64,000 bases of DNA from Streptomyces sp. V3I8 (GTDB lineage Bacteria > Actinomycetota > Actinomycetes > Streptomycetales > Streptomycetaceae), in NCBI RefSeq assembly GCF_030817535.1, contig NZ_JAUSZL010000004.1, positions 194,683 through 258,682 of the forward strand, read 5' to 3'. Of this stretch, positions 10,801 through 19,852 are shown in pieces. Below the pieces are notes generated by a model. That model was not told where the DNA came from. It did no database searches and saw only the letters and a program-made list of their open reading frames with translations. Every line of letters begins with the position of its first letter. Position 1 is the first letter of the stretch. The position numbers and the translations under genes are program-made.

Positions 10801-13800
10801 CGGCGTCGAGGTGGGCGCCCATGCCGGCGTCGCCGGTCCACAGGCCCCAGGTGATCGAGGTGGCCGGCAGGCCGGTGGCGTGGCGCTGGTGGGCGAGGGC
10901 GTCGAGGAAGACGTTGGCGGCGGCGTAGTTGCCCTGGCCGGCGCCGTCGAGGAGGCCGGCCATGGAGGAGTACAGGACGAAGGCCGACAGGTTCAGGTCG
11001 CGGGTGAGTTCGTGCAGGTGCCAGGCGGCGTCGGCCTTGGGGCGCAGGACGGCGTCGAGGCGGTCGGGGGTGAGGGCGCCGGTGAGGGCGTCGTCGACGA
11101 TGCCGGCGGTGTGCACGACGGCGCCGAGGGGGTGGGCGGCGGGCAGGCTGTCCAGGAGTGCGGCCAGTTCCTGGCGGTCGGCGACGTCGCAGGCGGTGAC
11201 CTGGACGTGGGCGCCGGCGGCGGTGAGGTGGGCGGTGAGGTCGTGGGCGCCGGGTGCGTCGGGGCCGCGGCGGCTGGTGAGCAGCAGGTGGCGTACGCCG
11301 TGGTGGGTGACGAGGTGGCGGGCGAGGTGGCCGCCGAGGCCGCCGGTGCCGCCGGTGATCAGTACGGTGCGCTCCGGGTCCCAGGGCTGGGGGGCGGGGT
11401 CGGTGCCGGGGTGGGGCAGCAGGCGCGGGATGTGCAGGGCGTCGCCGCGCAGGGCGGTCTCGGGTTCGCCGGTGGTCAGGACGACGGCGGCCACGGCGGC
11501 GTCGGGGGCCGGGGTGTCGGTGTCGAGCAGGACGATGCGTCCGGGGTTCTCGGCCTGGGCGGAGCGGATCAGTCCCCAGGCGGCGGCCAGGTGGGGCTGG
11601 GGTGTTTCGCCGGGGGTGACGGCGACGGCGCCGCGGGTGCGGATCAAAAGGGTGCTGTCGGCGAGGCGTTCGTCGCCGAGCCAGGTGTGCAGGGTGTGCA
11701 GGGCGGTGGCGGTGGTGGCGCGTGTGCGGGCGGGCAGGTCGGTGCCGGGCGGGGGGTGGGGCAGGTCCAGGACGACGGCGGCGGGGACGCCGGTGGCGTC
11801 GGCGGCGAGTTGGTGGAGCTGTTCGGGGCTGCCGTCCCAGGGGGTGGGTTCGCCGGTGGGGGCGGCGGCCGGGACCAGGGGGCGCCAGGTGACGTGGTGC
11901 AGGGCGCCGCCGTGGCCGGTGCGTGCGGCGCGCAGTTGTTCGGCGGAGACGGGGCGCAGGAGGAGGGAGGCGATGTCGGCGACGGGTGCTGCGGCCGGGT
12001 CGGTGAGGGTCAGGGCGAGGGTGTCGGGGCCGGTGGCGGTGATGCGGACGCGGACGGCGCAGGCGCCGGTGGCGTGGAGGGTGACGCCGTTCCAGGAGAA
12101 GGGGATGCGTACCTGGTCGGTGGGAGTGTGGGGGGAGGCGTGGTCGGCGGTGTGCAGGGCGGCGTCGAGGAGGGCGGGGTGCAGGGCGAAGGCGGCGGCG
12201 GTGGTGCGCTGGTCCTGGGGCAGGGCGACGTCGGCGTAGACGTCGCCGTCGTGGCGCCAGGCGGCGCGTACGGCTTGGAAGACGGGGCCGTAGCCGTAGC
12301 CGTCGCGGGCCATGTCGGGGTAGAGGGTGGTCAGGTCGAGGGGTTCGGCGCCGGTGGGGGGCCAGGGGGCGAGGTCGGCGGCGGGTGGGGCGGGGGTGGC
12401 GGCGGTGCGGGCCAGGAGGCCGGTGGCGTGGCGGGTCCAGGGGGTGTCGCCGTCCTGGGGGCGGGAGAAGATCTCCAGGGGGCGCAGTCCGGTTTCGTCG
12501 GCGGCGCCGACGACGACCTGGACGGCGACGGCGCCCTCGTCGGGCAGGACGAGGGGGGTCTGCAGGGTGAGTTCTTCCAGCAGGGCGCAGTCGACCTGGT
12601 CGCCGGCGCGGACGGCGAGTTCGACGAAGGCGGTGCCGGGCAGCAGGGTGACGCCGGAGATGACGTGGTCGGCGAGCCAGGGCTGGGTGCGCAGGGACAG
12701 GCGTCCGGTGAGGACGGCGGTGTCGGCGCCGGCGAGGGTGACGGCGGCGGCCAGCAGCGGGTGGTCGACGGCGCTCTGGCCCAGTCCGGGGGCGTCGCCG
12801 GTGGCGGGCGGGGCGGTCAGCCAGTAGCGGCGGTGCTGGAAGGCGTAGGTGGGCAGGTCCAGGCGGCGGGTGTCGTGGTCGGCGAAGAGGGCGGTGCCGT
12901 CCAGGGGGGCGCCGTGGGCGTGGGCGCGGGCGAGCGCGGTCAGCAGGGTGGTCTGCTCGTCGTGGCCGCGGCGCAGGGCGGGCAGGAAGAGGGCCTCGTC
13001 GTGGTCGAGGGTCTGCTGGGCCAGGGCGCTCAGGACGCTGTCGGGGCCCAGTTCGAGGAAGGTGGTGACGCCGCTGTCGGCGAGGTGGCGGATGCCGTCG
13101 GCGAAGCGGACCGCCCGGCGGACGTGGTCGACCCAGTACTGGGGGGAGCACAGCTGTTCGGCGGTGGCCAGGCGTCCGGTGACGTTGGAGACGACGGGGA
13201 TGGTGGGGGCGCAGTAGGTGAGGATCTGCGCGATGCGTTCGAACTCGTCGAGCATCGGTTCCATCAGCGGGGAGTGGAAGGCGTGCGAGACGCGTAGCCG
13301 GCTGTTCTTGCGGCCCAGGGCGCGGAAGTGGTCCTGGAGGGCGTCGACGGCCTCGGTGGTGCCGGAGACGACGACGGCGTCGGGGGCGTTGACGGCCGCG
13401 AGGCCCGCCGATTCGCCGAGCAGGGGCAGTACTTCGTCCTCGGTGGCCTGCAGGGCCAGCATGGCGCCGCCGGCGGGCAGGGCCTGCATGAGGCGGCCGC
13501 GGGCGGCGACCAGGGTGGCGGCGTCGTCGAGGGACAGGACGCCGGCGACGTGGGCGGCGGTGAGTTCGCCGATGGAGTGTCCGGCGAGGAAGTCGGGGCG
13601 CAGGCCCCAGGACTCCAGGAGCCGGAACAGGGCGGTCTCGACGGCGAAGAGGGCGGCCTGGGCGAAGACGGTGTCGTCGAGCAGGGCGGCTTCGGGGGTG
13701 CCTGCTTCGGCGAACAGGATGTCGCGCAGGGGGCGTTCGAGCTGGAGGTCGAGGTAGCCGGCGGCCTGGTCGAGGGCTTTGGCGAAGACGGGGAAGGTGT

Positions 13801-15886
13801 CGTAGAGGCCGCGGCCCATGTTCAGGCGCTGGCTGCCCTGGCCGGTGAACAGGAAGGCCAGGGCGTGGTGGTGTGCGGTGCCGCGCTGCAGGCGGGGGCT
13901 GGGGGCCGCTTCGGTGAGGGCGGTGAGGGCCTCGGTGAGCTGGGTGCGGTCGGCGGCGATGAGGACGGCGCGTTCCTCGAGGGCGGCGCGGGTGGTGGCC
14001 AGGGCGTGGCCGAGGTCGGCGGGGGTGATGCTCGTGTCGGTGTCCAGGAGGGCCAGGAGGCGGGCGGCCTGTTCGCGCAGGGCCGGTTCGGTGCGGGCGG
14101 ACAGCGGCACCAGGCAGGCGCCGGGGCCGTCCGGGGTCAGGGGTGTGCCGTCCTGGGGGTGGGGGGTGATGTGCTGGGGGTGGGGTGCGGCGTCCTGGGG
14201 GTGGGGTTCTTCGAGGATGACGTGGGCGTTGGTGCCGGAGACGCCGAAGGCGGAGACGCCCGCGCGGCGGGGGGTGTCGTTGGCGGGCCAGTCGACGGGT
14301 TCGGTGAGCAGGCGTACCTCGCCGGCCGACCAGTCGACGTTCGGGGAGGGTTCGTCGACGTGCAGGGTGGGGGGCAGCACGCCGTGGCGCATCGCCTCGA
14401 TCATCTTGATGATGCCGGCGACGCCGGCGGCGGCCTGGGTGTGGCCGATGTTGGACTTGACCGAGCCCAGCCACAGCGGGTGTCCCTCGGTGCGGTTCTG
14501 GCCGTAGGTGGCGACCAGGGCCTGGGCCTCGATGGGGTCGCCCAGGGTGGTGCCGGTGCCGTGGGCCTCGACGGCGTCGACCTGGTCGGCGACCAGGCCG
14601 GCGCGGGCCAGGGTGTGGCGGATGAGGCGGCGCTGTGCGGCGCCGTTGGGGGCGGTGAGGCCGTTGGAGGCGCCGTCCTGGTTGATGGCGCTGGCGCGGA
14701 TGACGGCCAGGACGGTGTGGCCGTTGCGGCGGGCGTCGCTGAGGCGTTCGACGACCAGGACGCCGACGCCTTCGGCGAAGCCGGTGCCGTCGGCGGCGCG
14801 GGCGAAGGCCTTGCAGTGGCCGTCGGGGGCCAGGCCGCGCTGGCGGCTGAACTCGGTGAACGTGGCGGGGCTGGCCATGACGGTGGCGCCGCCGGCCAGG
14901 GCCAGGGTGCATTCGCCGCGGCGCAGGGACTCGGCGGCCAGGTGCAGGGCGACCAGGGAGGAGGAGCAGGCGGTGTCGATGGTCAGGGCGGGGCCTTCGA
15001 GGCCCAGGGCGTAGGCGACGCGGCCGGAGGCGATGCTCAGGGCGGTGCCGGTGAGGAGGTAGCCGTCGGTGCCCTGGGAGTCCTCGTGGGAGCGCACGCC
15101 GTACTCGTGGGCGCCGGCGCCGATGAACACGCCGGCCCGGCTGCCGCGCAGGGAGGTGGGGTCGATGCCGGCGCGTTCGACGGCTTCCCAGGCGGTCTCC
15201 AGCAGCAGGCGCTGCTGGGGGTCCATGGCCAGGGCCTCGCGGGGGCTGATGCCGAAGAACTCCGCGTCGAAGTCGGCGACGCCGGTGAGGAAGCCGCCCT
15301 TGCGGACGTAGCTGCGGCCGGGGGCGTCGGGGTCCTCGTCGAAGATGCCTTCCAGGTCCCAGCCGCGGTTGTCGGGGAAGTCGCCGACGACGCTGTGCTG
15401 GGCGGTGACGGTGCGCCACAGGTCGGTCGGGGAGGAGATGTCGCCGGGGAAGCGGCAGCCGATGCCGACGATGACGATCGGCTCGTCGTCGTCGGCGGCG
15501 GGCGCCTCGGGTTCGGGCAGGTCCTCGCCCAGGCCCAGGACCTGGGCGCGCAGGTGGTCGGCGAGCAGGGCGGGGGTGGGGTGCTCGAAGGCGACGGTGA
15601 CCGGCAGCGCGAGGCCGGTGGCGGCGTTGAGGCGGGCGTGCATCTCGACCAGGCCCAGTGAGTCCAGGCCGAGTTCCTTGAAGGGGCGCGCGACGTCGAC
15701 GCCGGTGTCGGTGTCCTCGTCGGGGCGGACTTTCCGGAGCATGATCCGGGTCTGTTCCCGTACCAGATCGAGCAGCATTCGGCGCTGTTCGGAAATGGGA
15801 AGTACAGCCAGCTCGCGCGTGATGCGCGAGCGGTCCACCGGCGTGTCCTCGTCGCCGGCGGAAAGGAAAATCCCAGACTCGCTCAT
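7613..15886 (-). CDS. Modular PKS, first gene, upstream part: loading ACP, module 1 (KS-AT-DH-KR-ACP), KS-AT of module 2; frameshifted
   Basis: Starts at ATG 15,886 with GGAG about ten bases upstream; the ATG at 15,985 only adds an unconserved leader. Residues 35-110 are a loading ACP (GLDSLG, phosphopantetheine Ser76), placed before any KS as in VinP1-type macrolactam synthases that receive an aminoacylated starter from a free ACP. Then KS (about 15,490-14,220), AT (GHSIGE, HAFH: malonyl), DH (HVISG motif and LLDAALH both intact), KR (GGTGGLG, VDD in place of LDD so B-like, NYAAAN) and ACP (GFDSLG, near 10,430) form module 1. KS and AT of module 2 follow. After VECGPDAV the protein turns into an Arg/Pro-rich tail ending at 7,613, because 7,818-7,820 has one G more than the same site in the sister AT domains; the real frame continues to the left edge. 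The divergent neighbour at 16,315 is the starter-activating enzyme. Confidence 0.9.
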   Translation of the reverse strand: MSESGIFLSAGDEDTPVDRSRITRELAVLPISEQRRMLLDLVREQTRIMLRKVRPDEDTDTGVDVARPFKELGLDSLGLVEMHARLNAATGLALPVTVAFEHPTPALLADHLRAQVLGLGEDLPEPEAPAADDDEPIVIVGIGCRFPGDISSPTDLWRTVTAQHSVVGDFPDNRGWDLEGIFDEDPDAPGRSYVRKGGFLTGVADFDAEFFGISPREALAMDPQQRLLLETAWEAVERAGIDPTSLRGSRAGVFIGAGAHEYGVRSHEDSQGTDGYLLTGTALSIASGRVAYALGLEGPALTIDTACSSSLVALHLAAESLRRGECTLALAGGATVMASPATFTEFSRQRGLAPDGHCKAFARAADGTGFAEGVGVLVVERLSDARRNGHTVLAVIRASAINQDGASNGLTAPNGAAQRRLIRHTLARAGLVADQVDAVEAHGTGTTLGDPIEAQALVATYGQNRTEGHPLWLGSVKSNIGHTQAAAGVAGIIKMIEAMRHGVLPPTLHVDEPSPNVDWSAGEVRLLTEPVDWPANDTPRRAGVSAFGVSGTNAHVILEEPHPQDAAPHPQHITPHPQDGTPLTPDGPGACLVPLSARTEPALREQAARLLALLDTDTSITPADLGHALATTRAALEERAVLIAADRTQLTEALTALTEAAPSPRLQRGTAHHHALAFLFTGQGSQRLNMGRGLYDTFPVFAKALDQAAGYLDLQLERPLRDILFAEAGTPEAALLDDTVFAQAALFAVETALFRLLESWGLRPDFLAGHSIGELTAAHVAGVLSLDDAATLVAARGRLMQALPAGGAMLALQATEDEVLPLLGESAGLAAVNAPDAVVVSGTTEAVDALQDHFRALGRKNSRLRVSHAFHSPLMEPMLDEFERIAQILTYCAPTIPVVSNVTGRLATAEQLCSPQYWVDHVRRAVRFADGIRHLADSGVTTFLELGPDSVLSALAQQTLDHDEALFLPALRRGHDEQTTLLTALARAHAHGAPLDGTALFADHDTRRLDLPTYAFQHRRYWLTAPPATGDAPGLGQSAVDHPLLAAAVTLAGADTAVLTGRLSLRTQPWLADHVISGVTLLPGTAFVELAVRAGDQVDCALLEELTLQTPLVLPDEGAVAVQVVVGAADETGLRPLEIFSRPQDGDTPWTRHATGLLARTAATPAPPAADLAPWPPTGAEPLDLTTLYPDMARDGYGYGPVFQAVRAAWRHDGDVYADVALPQDQRTTAAAFALHPALLDAALHTADHASPHTPTDQVRIPFSWNGVTLHATGACAVRVRITATGPDTLALTLTDPAAAPVADIASLLLRPVSAEQLRAARTGHGGALHHVTWRPLVPAAAPTGEPTPWDGSPEQLHQLAADATGVPAAVVLDLPHPPPGTDLPARTRATTATALHTLHTWLGDERLADSTLLIRTRGAVAVTPGETPQPHLAAAWGLIRSAQAENPGRIVLLDTDTPAPDAAVAAVVLTTGEPETALRGDALHIPRLLPHPGTDPAPQPWDPERTVLITGGTGGLGGHLARHLVTHHGVRHLLLTSRRGPDAPGAHDLTAHLTAAGAHVQVTACDVADRQELAALLDSLPAAHPLGAVVHTAGIVDDALTGALTPDRLDAVLRPKADAAWHLHELTRDLNLSAFVLYSSMAGLLDGAGQGNYAAANVFLDALAHQRHATGLPATSITWGLWTGDAGMGAHLDAAALQRARRLGMEGLSAADNLTLFDQALATHAPTLAPLRIDVDALRARNDGIPALLQDLVRVPARRTAAHTTAPHASQTISRWAGLDDTELTQHLLDLVREQVADVLGHDSADAVNAQRAFTDMGFDSLGAVELRNRLNSATGLRLSATLTFDYPTPRTLADHLATKVRKPVADARPGRPAVVATTDEPLAIVAMACRYPGDITSPEDLWHTVTTGTDVISPFPTDRGWARDLHDPRPDATGKSSAGEGGFLHDAAHFDAAFFGISPREAQAMDPQQRLLLEVAWETLERAGIDPHSLKGSDTGVFAGVMYHDWGLRLGPLPEDVAGYHGNGSLASVVSGRVAYTLGLEGPAVSVDTACSSSLVALHMAAQALRSGECSLALAGGVTVMSTPDTFIDMSRQGGLSADGRCKSFGADADGTGWGEGAGLLLVERLSDARRNNHPVLALLRGSAVNSDGASNGLTAPNGPSQQRVIRQALATAGLTPADVDAVEGHGTGTTLGDPIEAQALLATYGQDRPADQPLWLGSIKSNMGHTQAAAGVAGIIKMVMAMRHGQLPKTLHADEPSPQVDWSEGAVRLLTEARDWPTAPDPRPRRAGISSFGISGTNAHVIVEQAPTTDPATPATAPAPPAGRHTSPLLPWVISARTPQALHAQATRLRTHLDTLTDDELRPAGHALATTRAALEHRAVVIGDGRHSLAQALDTLSTETPLTAAAVGEAHDGRTAVLFTGQGSQRLSMGRELYEAFPVYAAAFDAVCEALQGRLERPLREVVFGDDADALNRTVFAQAALFAVETALFRLLESWGVRPDFVAGHSIGEITAAHVAGVLSLEDAATLVAARGRLMDALPSGGAMLAVEATEDEVLPLLSGVVGIAAVNGPTSVVVSGAEADVDTVDEHFRALGRRVSRLRVSHAFHSPLMEPMLDEFRTVATSLTYTQPKLAVVSNVSGVLATAGQLTDPEYWVSHVREAVRFADAVKTLHGAGVTRFVECGPDAVPDGPGPPDSRRRRRGDLSAGAAQGSARGRHHAHRAGRAVRLRRSRGLGRLLRRTRRRARGVAHVRLPA
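7818..7820 (-). other. Single-base insertion (GGG for GG) breaking the PKS frame
   Basis: The sister AT domains read gtcagga at the codons for the LTGLA stretch (for example around 52,015); here the sequence reads gtcaggga. Removing one G restores a continuous reading frame from 15,886 to base 1. It may be a sequencing or assembly error in a G-run inside a block present nearly unchanged six times in the window, or a true mutation that would kill the product. Confidence 0.9.
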
Positions 15887-16314
15887 CGAGGCACACTCCA
15901 CGTTATCGATTAAAATCATGCAGGCGGTCCGCACCTGGGTCACCACCCAAACGCACGGTACGGCAGGTAAAAGGCGGGCCGTCACCCCTAGCCACCCCTA
16001 GGCGGCACCCCGGGTCCGTGGGCCCTTATATGTAAGGGGAGTTCGGGTTCGCGGGCGGGGTGCGGGCACTGCCCCAGAGTGCGGCGGAAAACCTTGCCCG
16101 CGGCCGGGGGCCGTGATAGGAATCCGGTCGAGAGTCCGAGAATTGCGTGTTACCGGACGCAGAATTCAGCGTCTGTCCGCGCATCCGGCCGGCCCGCGAA
16201 AACTTTGCATTCGACAGTTCAGGGCCGTCTGCGTGTACGCCCCGCCGCCGGAGCATGGATCCGGTGAATACCGGGCCCGCCATAACCCGCCGCCAGTGAT
16301 GGGGGAATATTCAC
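15887..16314. promoter_or_regulatory. Divergent promoter region between first PKS gene and starter adenylating enzyme
   Basis: A 428-base gap without a gene separates two divergent start codons, so it must hold promoters for both. It contains a direct repeat of caccccta with exact 10-base period (15,983-16,000; reads TAGGGGTG on the PKS-sense strand) and an inverted repeat ccctta-tatg-taaggg at 16,023-16,038, both 95-155 bases upstream of the PKS start. The gap has AT-richer patches (ttatcgattaaaatcat near 15,902) that fit a promoter. Related repeats lie at 21,425-21,453, 25,753-25,782 and 58,523-58,546. The binding protein is unknown; phased direct repeats are typical of SARP-type activators, but no such gene is seen here. 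Confidence 0.55.
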
Positions 16315-17904
16315 GTGAGCTTGCGCCAAGAGATGTCGGTGTCGGTTTCCGCGCCGATCGACAGAATGCACGACTTCATGCTGGCCTGGGCCAGGGTGAC
16401 CCCGGATGCGCCGGCGGTGATCGAGGACGGGCCGCAGGGCGCTCCGGCCATGGTCAGCTACCGGCAGCTGGAGCAGCGGGTCCACGACTACGTGTCCGTG
16501 CTGGACGGTCTGGGCCTGGACATGGGTGAGCGGGTGATCCTGGAGTCGGACACCTGCGCCTCGGCAATCGCGATGTTCCTGGCCTGTTCGACGCTGGGTC
16601 TGGCTTTCGTGCCGGTGAGTCCCGAGACGCCGCTGCAACGGCTGCTGACCATCGTCGACACCACGGGGCCGGGCCTGTACGTGCAGGCGGCGGACGGTCT
16701 GCGGGAGGGGCTGCCGCGGGGGCTGGGGCTGGGGCGGTTCGGGCCGCAGGGGCTGATGGTGGAGCGGCGGCCCGCGCCGCGGGTGCGCCACCGCCGCGAG
16801 CCGGTGGGCACCGACACCGCCTACATGATCTTCACGTCGGGGACGACGGGCCGCCCCAAGGGGGTGGTGATGAGCCACCGGGCGGTGGTGTCGTTCTACC
16901 GCGGGATGCTCCAGCACGCCCTGGTGGGCAGCGGCGACCGGGTCGCCACCACCTCGCCGCTGCAGTTCGACTTCTCGCTGCTGGACATCGGTCTGGCGCT
17001 GGGCAGCGGGGCGGCCGTGGTGCCCGTGCCGCGCGACACGCTGCGCTGGCCGCGGCGGTTCGTGCGTTTCCTGCGGGACATGGAGGTCACCCAGGTCGAC
17101 GGGGTGCCCTCGATCTGGCGCTCGGTGCTGCGCCACGAGAGCGAGCAGCTGGCCGCGCTGGACAAGCTGCGCGGTGTGCTGTTCTGCGGCGAGGACTTCC
17201 CGCTGCCGGAGCTGCGGCTGCTGCAGCAGCTGCTGCCGGCCGCCCGGCTGGTCAACTGCTACGGCGCCACCGAGTCCATGGCGTGCTCGTTCACCGACGT
17301 GCCCAACCCGCTGCCGCCGGACCTGGAGAAGCTGTCCATCGGCTTCGCCCACCCGGGCGCGGAGATGATGATCGTCGACTCCTCGGGGCGGGTGGTCGAG
17401 GAGGCGGGCGTGCAGGGCGAGATCCACCTGCGCACCCCGGCGCTGTTCACCGGCTACTGGGACGACGCGCAGGCCACCCGGCGCGCCCAGGTGCCCGACC
17501 CGCTGGATCCGCGTTCGGGGCAGCTGGTGCTGCGCACCGGTGACCTCGCCTACCGGGGCCGCGGCGGCGAGATGTACTTCTGCGGGCGGGTCGACTCCCA
17601 GGTGCAGATCCGCGGCAACCGGGTGGAGACCGGCGAGGTGGAGCGCAGGATCCTGGAGTTCCCGGGGATCACCGCGGCCGCCGTGCTGGTGGTGCAGCGC
17701 CCGGGCCGGGAGGCCGTGCTGGGGGCGTTCGTGTCGATGGCGCCGGGCGCTACGGCGCCCAAGGGCACCGAGCTGAGCGCGTTCTGCACGCAGAGCCTGC
17801 CGGCCTACATGGCGCCCAAGGAACTGCACGTGGTCGCGGAGTGGCCGGTGACCGCGCACGGCAAGACCGACCGCAGCGCGCTGGCGGCGGTGGCCGGCGT
17901 CTGA
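16315..17904 (+). CDS. ATP-dependent adenylating enzyme for the beta-amino acid starter (VinN/IdnL1-like)
   Basis: A 529-residue stand-alone adenylation protein of the acyl/aminoacyl-AMP ligase family. Visible motifs: P-loop [10 protein letters not shown] (residues 174-183), QFDFS with Asp219 at the place that binds the substrate amine in amino acid adenylating enzymes, [18 protein letters not shown], and the C-terminal catalytic Lys in [10 protein letters not shown]. The GTG start has GGGGGA about eight bases upstream. In the incednine and vicenistatin systems such an enzyme activates the beta-amino acid and loads it on a free ACP. With the aminomutase and decarboxylase in this window the likely substrate is (S)-3-aminobutyrate (inference). 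It lies divergent to the PKS gene that carries the loading ACP. Confidence 0.85.
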   Translation: MSLRQEMSVSVSAPIDRMHDFMLAWARVTPDAPAVIEDGPQGAPAMVSYRQLEQRVHDYVSVLDGLGLDMGERVILESDTCASAIAMFLACSTLGLAFVPVSPETPLQRLLTIVDTTGPGLYVQAADGLREGLPRGLGLGRFGPQGLMVERRPAPRVRHRREPVGTDTAYMIFTSGTTGRPKGVVMSHRAVVSFYRGMLQHALVGSGDRVATTSPLQFDFSLLDIGLALGSGAAVVPVPRDTLRWPRRFVRFLRDMEVTQVDGVPSIWRSVLRHESEQLAALDKLRGVLFCGEDFPLPELRLLQQLLPAARLVNCYGATESMACSFTDVPNPLPPDLEKLSIGFAHPGAEMMIVDSSGRVVEEAGVQGEIHLRTPALFTGYWDDAQATRRAQVPDPLDPRSGQLVLRTGDLAYRGRGGEMYFCGRVDSQVQIRGNRVETGEVERRILEFPGITAAAVLVVQRPGREAVLGAFVSMAPGATAPKGTELSAFCTQSLPAYMAPKELHVVAEWPVTAHGKTDRSALAAVAGV

Positions 17905-17914
17905 TCCGTGCCTG

Positions 17915-17961
17915 CGCACCCCCGGGGGGTGCGGGTCCGCCGCGCGGCGGGTCCGCACCCC
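17915..17961 (+). terminator. Two overlapping, mutually exclusive hairpins after the adenylating enzyme gene
   Basis: Hairpin A pairs gcaccccc (17,916-17,923) with gggggtgc (17,925-17,932). Hairpin B pairs ggggtgcgg (17,926-17,934) with ccgcacccc (17,953-17,961) and encloses a perfect 14-base palindrome at 17,937-17,950. They share 17,926-17,932, so only one can form at a time. The position ten bases after the stop fits a terminator; the alternative folding is unusual. Confidence 0.55.
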
Positions 17962-17980
17962 CTTGCCGCCCCCCGGGGCC

Positions 17981-18028
17981 GTGGACCCGTAGGTCCACGA
18001 GGCTGTGGACCCGTAGGTCCGCGGGGTC
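17981..18028 (+). promoter_or_regulatory. Two tandem 24-base repeats, each an inverted repeat, upstream of the TetR gene
   Basis: gtggacc-cgta-ggtccac at 17,981-17,998 is followed 24 bases later by gtggacc-cgta-ggtccgc (18,005-18,022). Arm length and position, 80-125 bases before the TetR start, would suit a TetR-family operator or a leader hairpin pair. The role is inferred from position only. Confidence 0.4.
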
Positions 18029-18103
18029 GTGGGCCTTGCCCGGGGGTGAACGGGAAGCGCAGTGTATGGAACGTATGTATAGGACGTCGACTAAGGTTGA
18101 AGC

Positions 18104-18718
18104 ATGGGACATCGTGAGGACTTGCTCATCGGCGCCAAGCGCTGCTTGATCGAAAAGGGCTACGGCCGTACCACCACGCGGGACATCGTCGCCGCCTCCG
18201 GTGCGAACCTTGCCTCCATCGGCTACCACTACGGTTCGAAGGAGGCGCTGCTGAACGCGGCGCTGCTGGAGGCGCTGGACGAGAGCGGCAAGGAGATCTC
18301 GCCGACCGAGGTCCCCGACGTCGATCCGCAGGCGACGCCGGTGGAGCGGTTCGAGGCGGTCTGGTCGCAGATCGTCGACAAGTACACCACCAACCGGCAG
18401 CTGCTGCTGGCGAGTTTCGAGGTCTTCGCGCAGGTGGACCGGGTGCCGGAGCTGAAGCCGGCGCTCGCCGACGGTGTCGAGCAGGGCCGGCAGTCGATGA
18501 CCGAGCTGTTCAAGAGCATCGCGGGCGAGAGCGCCGAGGACCTGGACGAGGAGTCGCTGCGGGCGATGGGCGCCTTCTTCCAGGCGATGGCCACCGGGGT
18601 GATGGCGCAGTGGCTGGTCGATCCCGAGCGGGCGCCCACCGGCGCCGACCTCACGCTCGCGCTGCGGGCCATGCTGCGCTGGTCCGGGGCCAAGGCCCCC
18701 GAGTCCGTCCAGAGCTGA
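18104..18718 (+). CDS. TetR-family transcriptional regulator
   Basis: A 204-residue protein with the N-terminal helix-turn-helix of the TetR family (residues about 22-46: TTTRDIVAASGANLASIGYHY followed by GSKEALL). The C-terminal part is a helical ligand domain with no recognisable specificity; it resembles the TetR_C group common in actinomycetes. An aagg sits ten bases before the ATG. It is monocistronic: the gap upstream holds hairpins and the tandem inverted repeats at 17,981, and a strong terminator follows. It probably represses itself or neighbouring cluster genes in response to a small molecule, perhaps the product or an intermediate; this is an inference from family and position. Confidence 0.9.
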   Translation: MGHREDLLIGAKRCLIEKGYGRTTTRDIVAASGANLASIGYHYGSKEALLNAALLEALDESGKEISPTEVPDVDPQATPVERFEAVWSQIVDKYTTNRQLLLASFEVFAQVDRVPELKPALADGVEQGRQSMTELFKSIAGESAEDLDEESLRAMGAFFQAMATGVMAQWLVDPERAPTGADLTLALRAMLRWSGAKAPESVQS

Positions 18719-18739
18719 GCGGGCGGCCCCTGCCGCGGG

Positions 18740-18797
18740 CACACGCCGCCGGCCGGCCCCCCTTGTGGTGCAAAGGGGGGCCGGCCGGCGGCGTGTG
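18740..18797. terminator. Strong bidirectional terminator between convergent genes
   Basis: A perfect 25-base inverted repeat (18,740-18,764 against 18,773-18,797) with an 8-base loop, lying between the convergent TetR gene and the SMP-30-like gene. The arms carry CTT/AAG at the loop side. Confidence 0.9.
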
Positions 18798-18839
18798 CGA
18801 GGGGATACGGGGCGTGTGCGCGGGGGTGCGGGGCGGGGG

Positions 18840-19778
18840 TCAGATGCGGCGCAGGACGAAGTCGTCGGCCGTCTCGCCGCGGAAGAGGTACTCGGGGCGG
18901 CCGCTGAGCACGTAGTCGCCGTGCGGGGTGGGCAGGACGTCGGTGGGGTTCGCCTCGGGCCACGCCTGCTCGTGCAGGGTCTTGGCGCTGGACCAGTCCT
19001 CCTCCTGCGGGCTCAGGACGATCACCGCGTCGCGGCCGTGGTCGGTGGCGAGCTTGTTGCTGACCACGACCGCGGTGCCGTCGGGGCGCAGCGCGAACGC
19101 GTCACCGCCGACGATGGGCCCGCCCGAGAGCGTGACCTGGTGGACCTGTCCGCTGCGCGGGCAGATGCGCAGCAGTTGGCCGGTGGTGTAGTGCAGGGCC
19201 AGCAGGAAGCCGGCCGGGTGCACGCGCAGGCCGATCACCCCGGCGCCGGTGCCCAGTTCCCAGCCCGGTGACAGGGCCCGGCTGTCCACGAGGACCTCGG
19301 CCGTGCCGTCCACGCCCACCCGGTAGATCTTGTTGGCGGCCGGGTCGCTGACGTAGGCGGTGCCCTCGAGGTCCAGGGCGATGCGGTCGGCGGCGTGCAT
19401 GGGCTCCTCGCCCAGCGCCAGGTCGACCAGGTGCTGCTCCTCGCCGGTGGTCAGGTCGTAGATCGCCAGGCCCGATTCCTTGAGGTTGGTCTCGGGGGTG
19501 GAGCGGGCGCCGATGCCCAGGTCGTGGTAGCCCAGCAGCAGGCGGTTGCGGGGCACGTCGACGGTGATGCCCACGCTCGAGACGATCCGCGGGTCGGGGT
19601 CGCTCACCAGCGCACTGACGCGGCCGTGGCCGTCGACGACCGAGGCGGTGCCGTGCCGGGTCGAGCTGACCACGAAGGCCTGCCGGCCGGGGTCCCAGTC
19701 GACGCCTTCGGGGTGCAGGGCATCGGCGTGCCCGGTGATGACGTCACCGAAGGGGGCGGCGCTGCCGGCGTGGGACAT
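18840..19778 (-). CDS. SMP-30/gluconolactonase-like beta-propeller protein
   Basis: A 312-residue protein with repeated blades ending in DG-x-(A/V)-xVS patterns (EGVDWDPG near the N terminus, LEGTAYVSDPAANKIYRV, HPAGFLLALH, RPDGTAVVVSNK), as in the SMP-30/gluconolactonase/NHL propeller group. These proteins bind a divalent metal and hydrolyse lactones or related esters, but the usual metal-ligand set is not obvious beyond the first Glu. The start at 19,778 has aggaga seven bases upstream. It follows the aminoacyl-adenylating gene by 74 bases on the same strand, so it is probably co-transcribed. The known incednine and vicenistatin starter cassettes, as I recall them, have no such member, so its role is open: lactonase, intermediate-binding or self-protection. 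No signal peptide is seen. Confidence 0.7.
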   Translation of the reverse strand: MSHAGSAAPFGDVITGHADALHPEGVDWDPGRQAFVVSSTRHGTASVVDGHGRVSALVSDPDPRIVSSVGITVDVPRNRLLLGYHDLGIGARSTPETNLKESGLAIYDLTTGEEQHLVDLALGEEPMHAADRIALDLEGTAYVSDPAANKIYRVGVDGTAEVLVDSRALSPGWELGTGAGVIGLRVHPAGFLLALHYTTGQLLRICPRSGQVHQVTLSGGPIVGGDAFALRPDGTAVVVSNKLATDHGRDAVIVLSPQEEDWSSAKTLHEQAWPEANPTDVLPTPHGDYVLSGRPEYLFRGETADDFVLRRI

Positions 19779-19852
19779 GGTGGTCTCCTGGAGGTCGTGA
19801 GGTCGTGAGGCCGTACGGGCGGGGCGGATCGGCAAGAGGCGGGCGGGGCGGG

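Noticed and set aside
8481..15896. A 2,471-codon open frame on the minus strand
   Set aside because: It is the shifted frame of the PKS gene: Arg/Pro-rich with no domains, while the neighbouring frame gives clear KS, AT, DH, KR and ACP motifs.
15887..15985. Upstream ATG at 15,985 as start of the first PKS gene
   Set aside because: It adds 33 residues without similarity to a docking or ACP segment and has no ribosome site; ATG 15,886 has one.
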